From: Candidatus Pantoea gossypiicola
GTDB lineage: Bacteria; Pseudomonadota; Gammaproteobacteria; Enterobacterales; Enterobacteriaceae
Assembly: GCF_008632075.1 (NCBI RefSeq)
Contig: NZ_VWVM01000003.1
Span: forward strand, 124,001 to 188,000
Length of the DNA stretch: 64,000 nt
Direction: 5' to 3'
Part shown: positions 62,564-64,000 of the stretch, one piece after another
Numbering within the stretch: the stretch's first letter is position 1
Layout of the letters: each line of letters begins with the position of its first letter
The notes under the pieces: generated by a model
Database searches by the model: none
Told to the model about the DNA's origin: nothing
The model's input: only the letters and a program-made list of their open reading frames with translations
Program-made: the position numbers and the translations under genes

Positions 62564-64000
62564 TTACCCCTTACGAAACATTTTCAGCATGCGCTGGGTG
62601 ACGGTAAAGCCACCAAAGATATTGATGCTGGCAATCAGCACGGCAATAAAGGAGATAAAGGTGACCCAGCCACCATGGCCCATCTGCAGTACCGCACCGA
62701 TGACAATGATGCCGGAGATGGCGTTGGTAACGGACATCAGCGGCGTATGCAGCGCGTGACTGACGTTCCAGACCACGTAATAACCCACCACACAGGCGAG
62801 CGCAAACACGGTAAAGTGGGAGAGAAACTCAGCTGGCGCTACGTTGGCCAGGCAGCCAAACAGCACGATAGCCAGTGCAATCAGCAGGGTGTTGCGCCAC
62901 GGAGACACAGGCTTTGCTTCAGCCTTCTCTGCGGGTTGCTGGGCTGCCGGTTTATTCTGTGGCGCAGCAGAGACCTGAATCGGCGGTGCCGGCCAGGTGA
63001 CTTCACCCTCGCGCACGACAGTCACGCCCCGCACCACTACATCGTCGAAATCGACCTGGATTTCGCCATTTTTCTCTTTACACAGCAGCTTAATCAGATT
63101 GACCAGGTTGGTGCCGTAAAGCTGGGAAGATTGTGTCGCGAGACGGCTGGGAAGATCGGTATAGCCGATGATTTTCACACCGTTAGGCGTTATGGTCACC
63201 TGATCAGCGACGGTCAGCGCACAGTTGCCGCCGGTCTGCGCCGCCAGATCAACAATTACGCTACCAGGCTTCATGCTGGCGATCATCTCTTCGGTGATCA
63301 GTTTCGGTGCCGGTTTACCGGGGATCAGCGCCGTGGTGACAATGATGTCTACTTCTCTGGCCTGACTGGCAAACAGCGCCATCTCTGCCTTGATGAACGC
63401 TTCAGACATGACTTTAGCGTAGCCATCGCCACTGCCCGCTTCCTCTTCAAAATCGAGTTCAAGGAATTCGGCACCCATACTCTGCACCTGCTCTTTAACT
63501 TCAGGACGGGTATCAAAGGCCCGGACAATCGCGCCCAGGCTGCCCGCTGCACCAATCGCAGCCAGCCCCGCCACACCGGCCCCAATCACCATGACTTTGG
63601 CCGGTGGCACTTTACCGGCTGCCGTGATTTGACCGGTAAAGAAGCGACCAAATTCATGGGCGGCTTCGACGATAGCGCGATAACCGGCAATGTTCGCCAT
63701 GGAGCTCAGGGCATCCAGCGACTGCGCACGCGAAATACGCGGCACCGAGTCCATTGCCATAACCGTGACCTGACGCGCAGCCAGCTTTGAAAGCAGGTCA
63801 GGATTCTGTGCAGGCCAGATAAAGCTGACCAGCGTGCTGCCCGCACGGGTGAGCGCAATCTCATCATCATCCGGTGCATTCACCTTCAGCACGATATCGG
63901 ACTGCCAGACCTGTTCCTGACTGCAGAGTGTGGCACCTGCAGTTCTGTAGCTTTCATCATCAAAGCTGGCGCGCTGACCGGCGTCATGCTCCAGGGTGAC
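62564..64000 (-). CDS. pntA: NAD(P) transhydrogenase alpha subunit PntA, N-terminus missing (window edge)
   Basis: About 478 of some 510 residues are present. The frame is open to the window edge, and the part beyond the first internal methionine reads [15 protein letters not shown], as in family members. Domain I, which binds NAD, contains [12 protein letters not shown] near residue 170 and the conserved [20 protein letters not shown] region. The C-terminal four helices are typical. Its start lies outside the window. Confidence 0.97.
   Translation of the reverse strand, partial: VTLEHDAGQRASFDDESYRTAGATLCSQEQVWQSDIVLKVNAPDDDEIALTRAGSTLVSFIWPAQNPDLLSKLAARQVTVMAMDSVPRISRAQSLDALSSMANIAGYRAIVEAAHEFGRFFTGQITAAGKVPPAKVMVIGAGVAGLAAIGAAGSLGAIVRAFDTRPEVKEQVQSMGAEFLELDFEEEAGSGDGYAKVMSEAFIKAEMALFASQAREVDIIVTTALIPGKPAPKLITEEMIASMKPGSVIVDLAAQTGGNCALTVADQVTITPNGVKIIGYTDLPSRLATQSSQLYGTNLVNLIKLLCKEKNGEIQVDFDDVVVRGVTVVREGEVTWPAPPIQVSAAPQNKPAAQQPAEKAEAKPVSPWRNTLLIALAIVLFGCLANVAPAEFLSHFTVFALACVVGYYVVWNVSHALHTPLMSVTNAISGIIVIGAVLQMGHGGWVTFISFIAVLIASINIFGGFTVTQRMLKMFRKG

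Noticed and set aside
62561..63790. 409-codon plus-strand frame opposite pntA
   Set aside because: Shadow of pntA: composition is His/Arg/Asp/Gln-rich and there are no motifs.
1..64000. CRISPR array, prophage, insertion sequence, tRNA or rRNA genes
   Set aside because: No regularly spaced repeats, transposase or integrase genes, or cloverleaf/rRNA sequence were recognised on either strand.

Overview
The window looks like chromosome from a plant- or environment-associated member of the Enterobacterales, most likely Erwiniaceae (Pantoea/Erwinia-like). Many proteins can be aligned from memory almost residue for residue with E. coli (Dcp, YdfG, YnfA, YnfB, YnfD, BioD2/YnfK, Mlc, YnfL, YnfM, SotB, the Rha proteins, AldA, YbiI, PepT, SmrA, FNR, UspE, PntAB). 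The gene order is only partly that of E. coli, and blocks of accessory metabolism sit between the conserved pieces. I see no phage, transposase, CRISPR array, tRNA or rRNA.

Layout. 1-3.4 kb: end of a GH15 glycoside hydrolase, a class C beta-lactamase (ampC), a small Cys-rich secreted protein and a lone glycosyltransferase with a CRP-like site. 4-14.3 kb: purine catabolism, with urate hydroxylase hpxO on one side of dcp and a guaD-xdhA-xdhB-xdhC operon on the other, placed between dcp and ydfG (neighbours in E. coli). The guaD upstream region carries two PurR-type palindromes 21 bp apart. 14.3-15.5 kb: ynfA, ynfB, ynfD. 15.5-21 kb: a DHA2-type drug exporter and a four-gene OsmU-type osmoprotectant ABC transporter. 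21-29 kb: a xanthine-type NCS2 permease, bioD2-mlc-ynfL/ynfM in the E. coli order, a small conserved protein and sotB. 29-30.5 kb: two tandem YhcN-family periplasmic proteins and a TetR regulator. 30.5-37.5 kb: the complete rhamnose locus (rhaBADM, rhaSR, rhaT). It is followed by a small unknown gene, a 32-residue membrane ORF, ybiI and aldA, which oxidises the lactaldehyde made by rhamnose cleavage. 40.6-50.6 kb: peptide and amino-acid scavenging genes (M20 peptidase plus MHS transporter with a LysR regulator, a DppA paralogue divergent from pepT, a basic-amino-acid-type binding protein, a YbdL-like aminotransferase with a LysR regulator). 50.6-58.4 kb: a chemoreceptor with a flagellar sigma-28 promoter, a carboxylesterase, an HglS/YdcJ-type dioxygenase, and an aromatic-acid transporter with a PcaQ-like regulator. 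58.4-64 kb: smrA, fnr with an FNR box, uspE, and pntB-pntA (pntA runs off the right edge).

The most unusual non-coding signal is an intergenic repeat family with three copies (about 20.9, 40.4 and 44.5 kb). It has terminal inverted repeats, and two copies differ in their stems by compensated base changes, so pairing itself seems to be conserved. One copy has a 78-bp internal tandem duplication. Other items worth checking are the PurR-type operator pair, a TetR-operator-like palindrome, a duplicated CACCCA/TGGGTG hairpin upstream of fnr, and the lone binding proteins and transporters separated from their usual partners.
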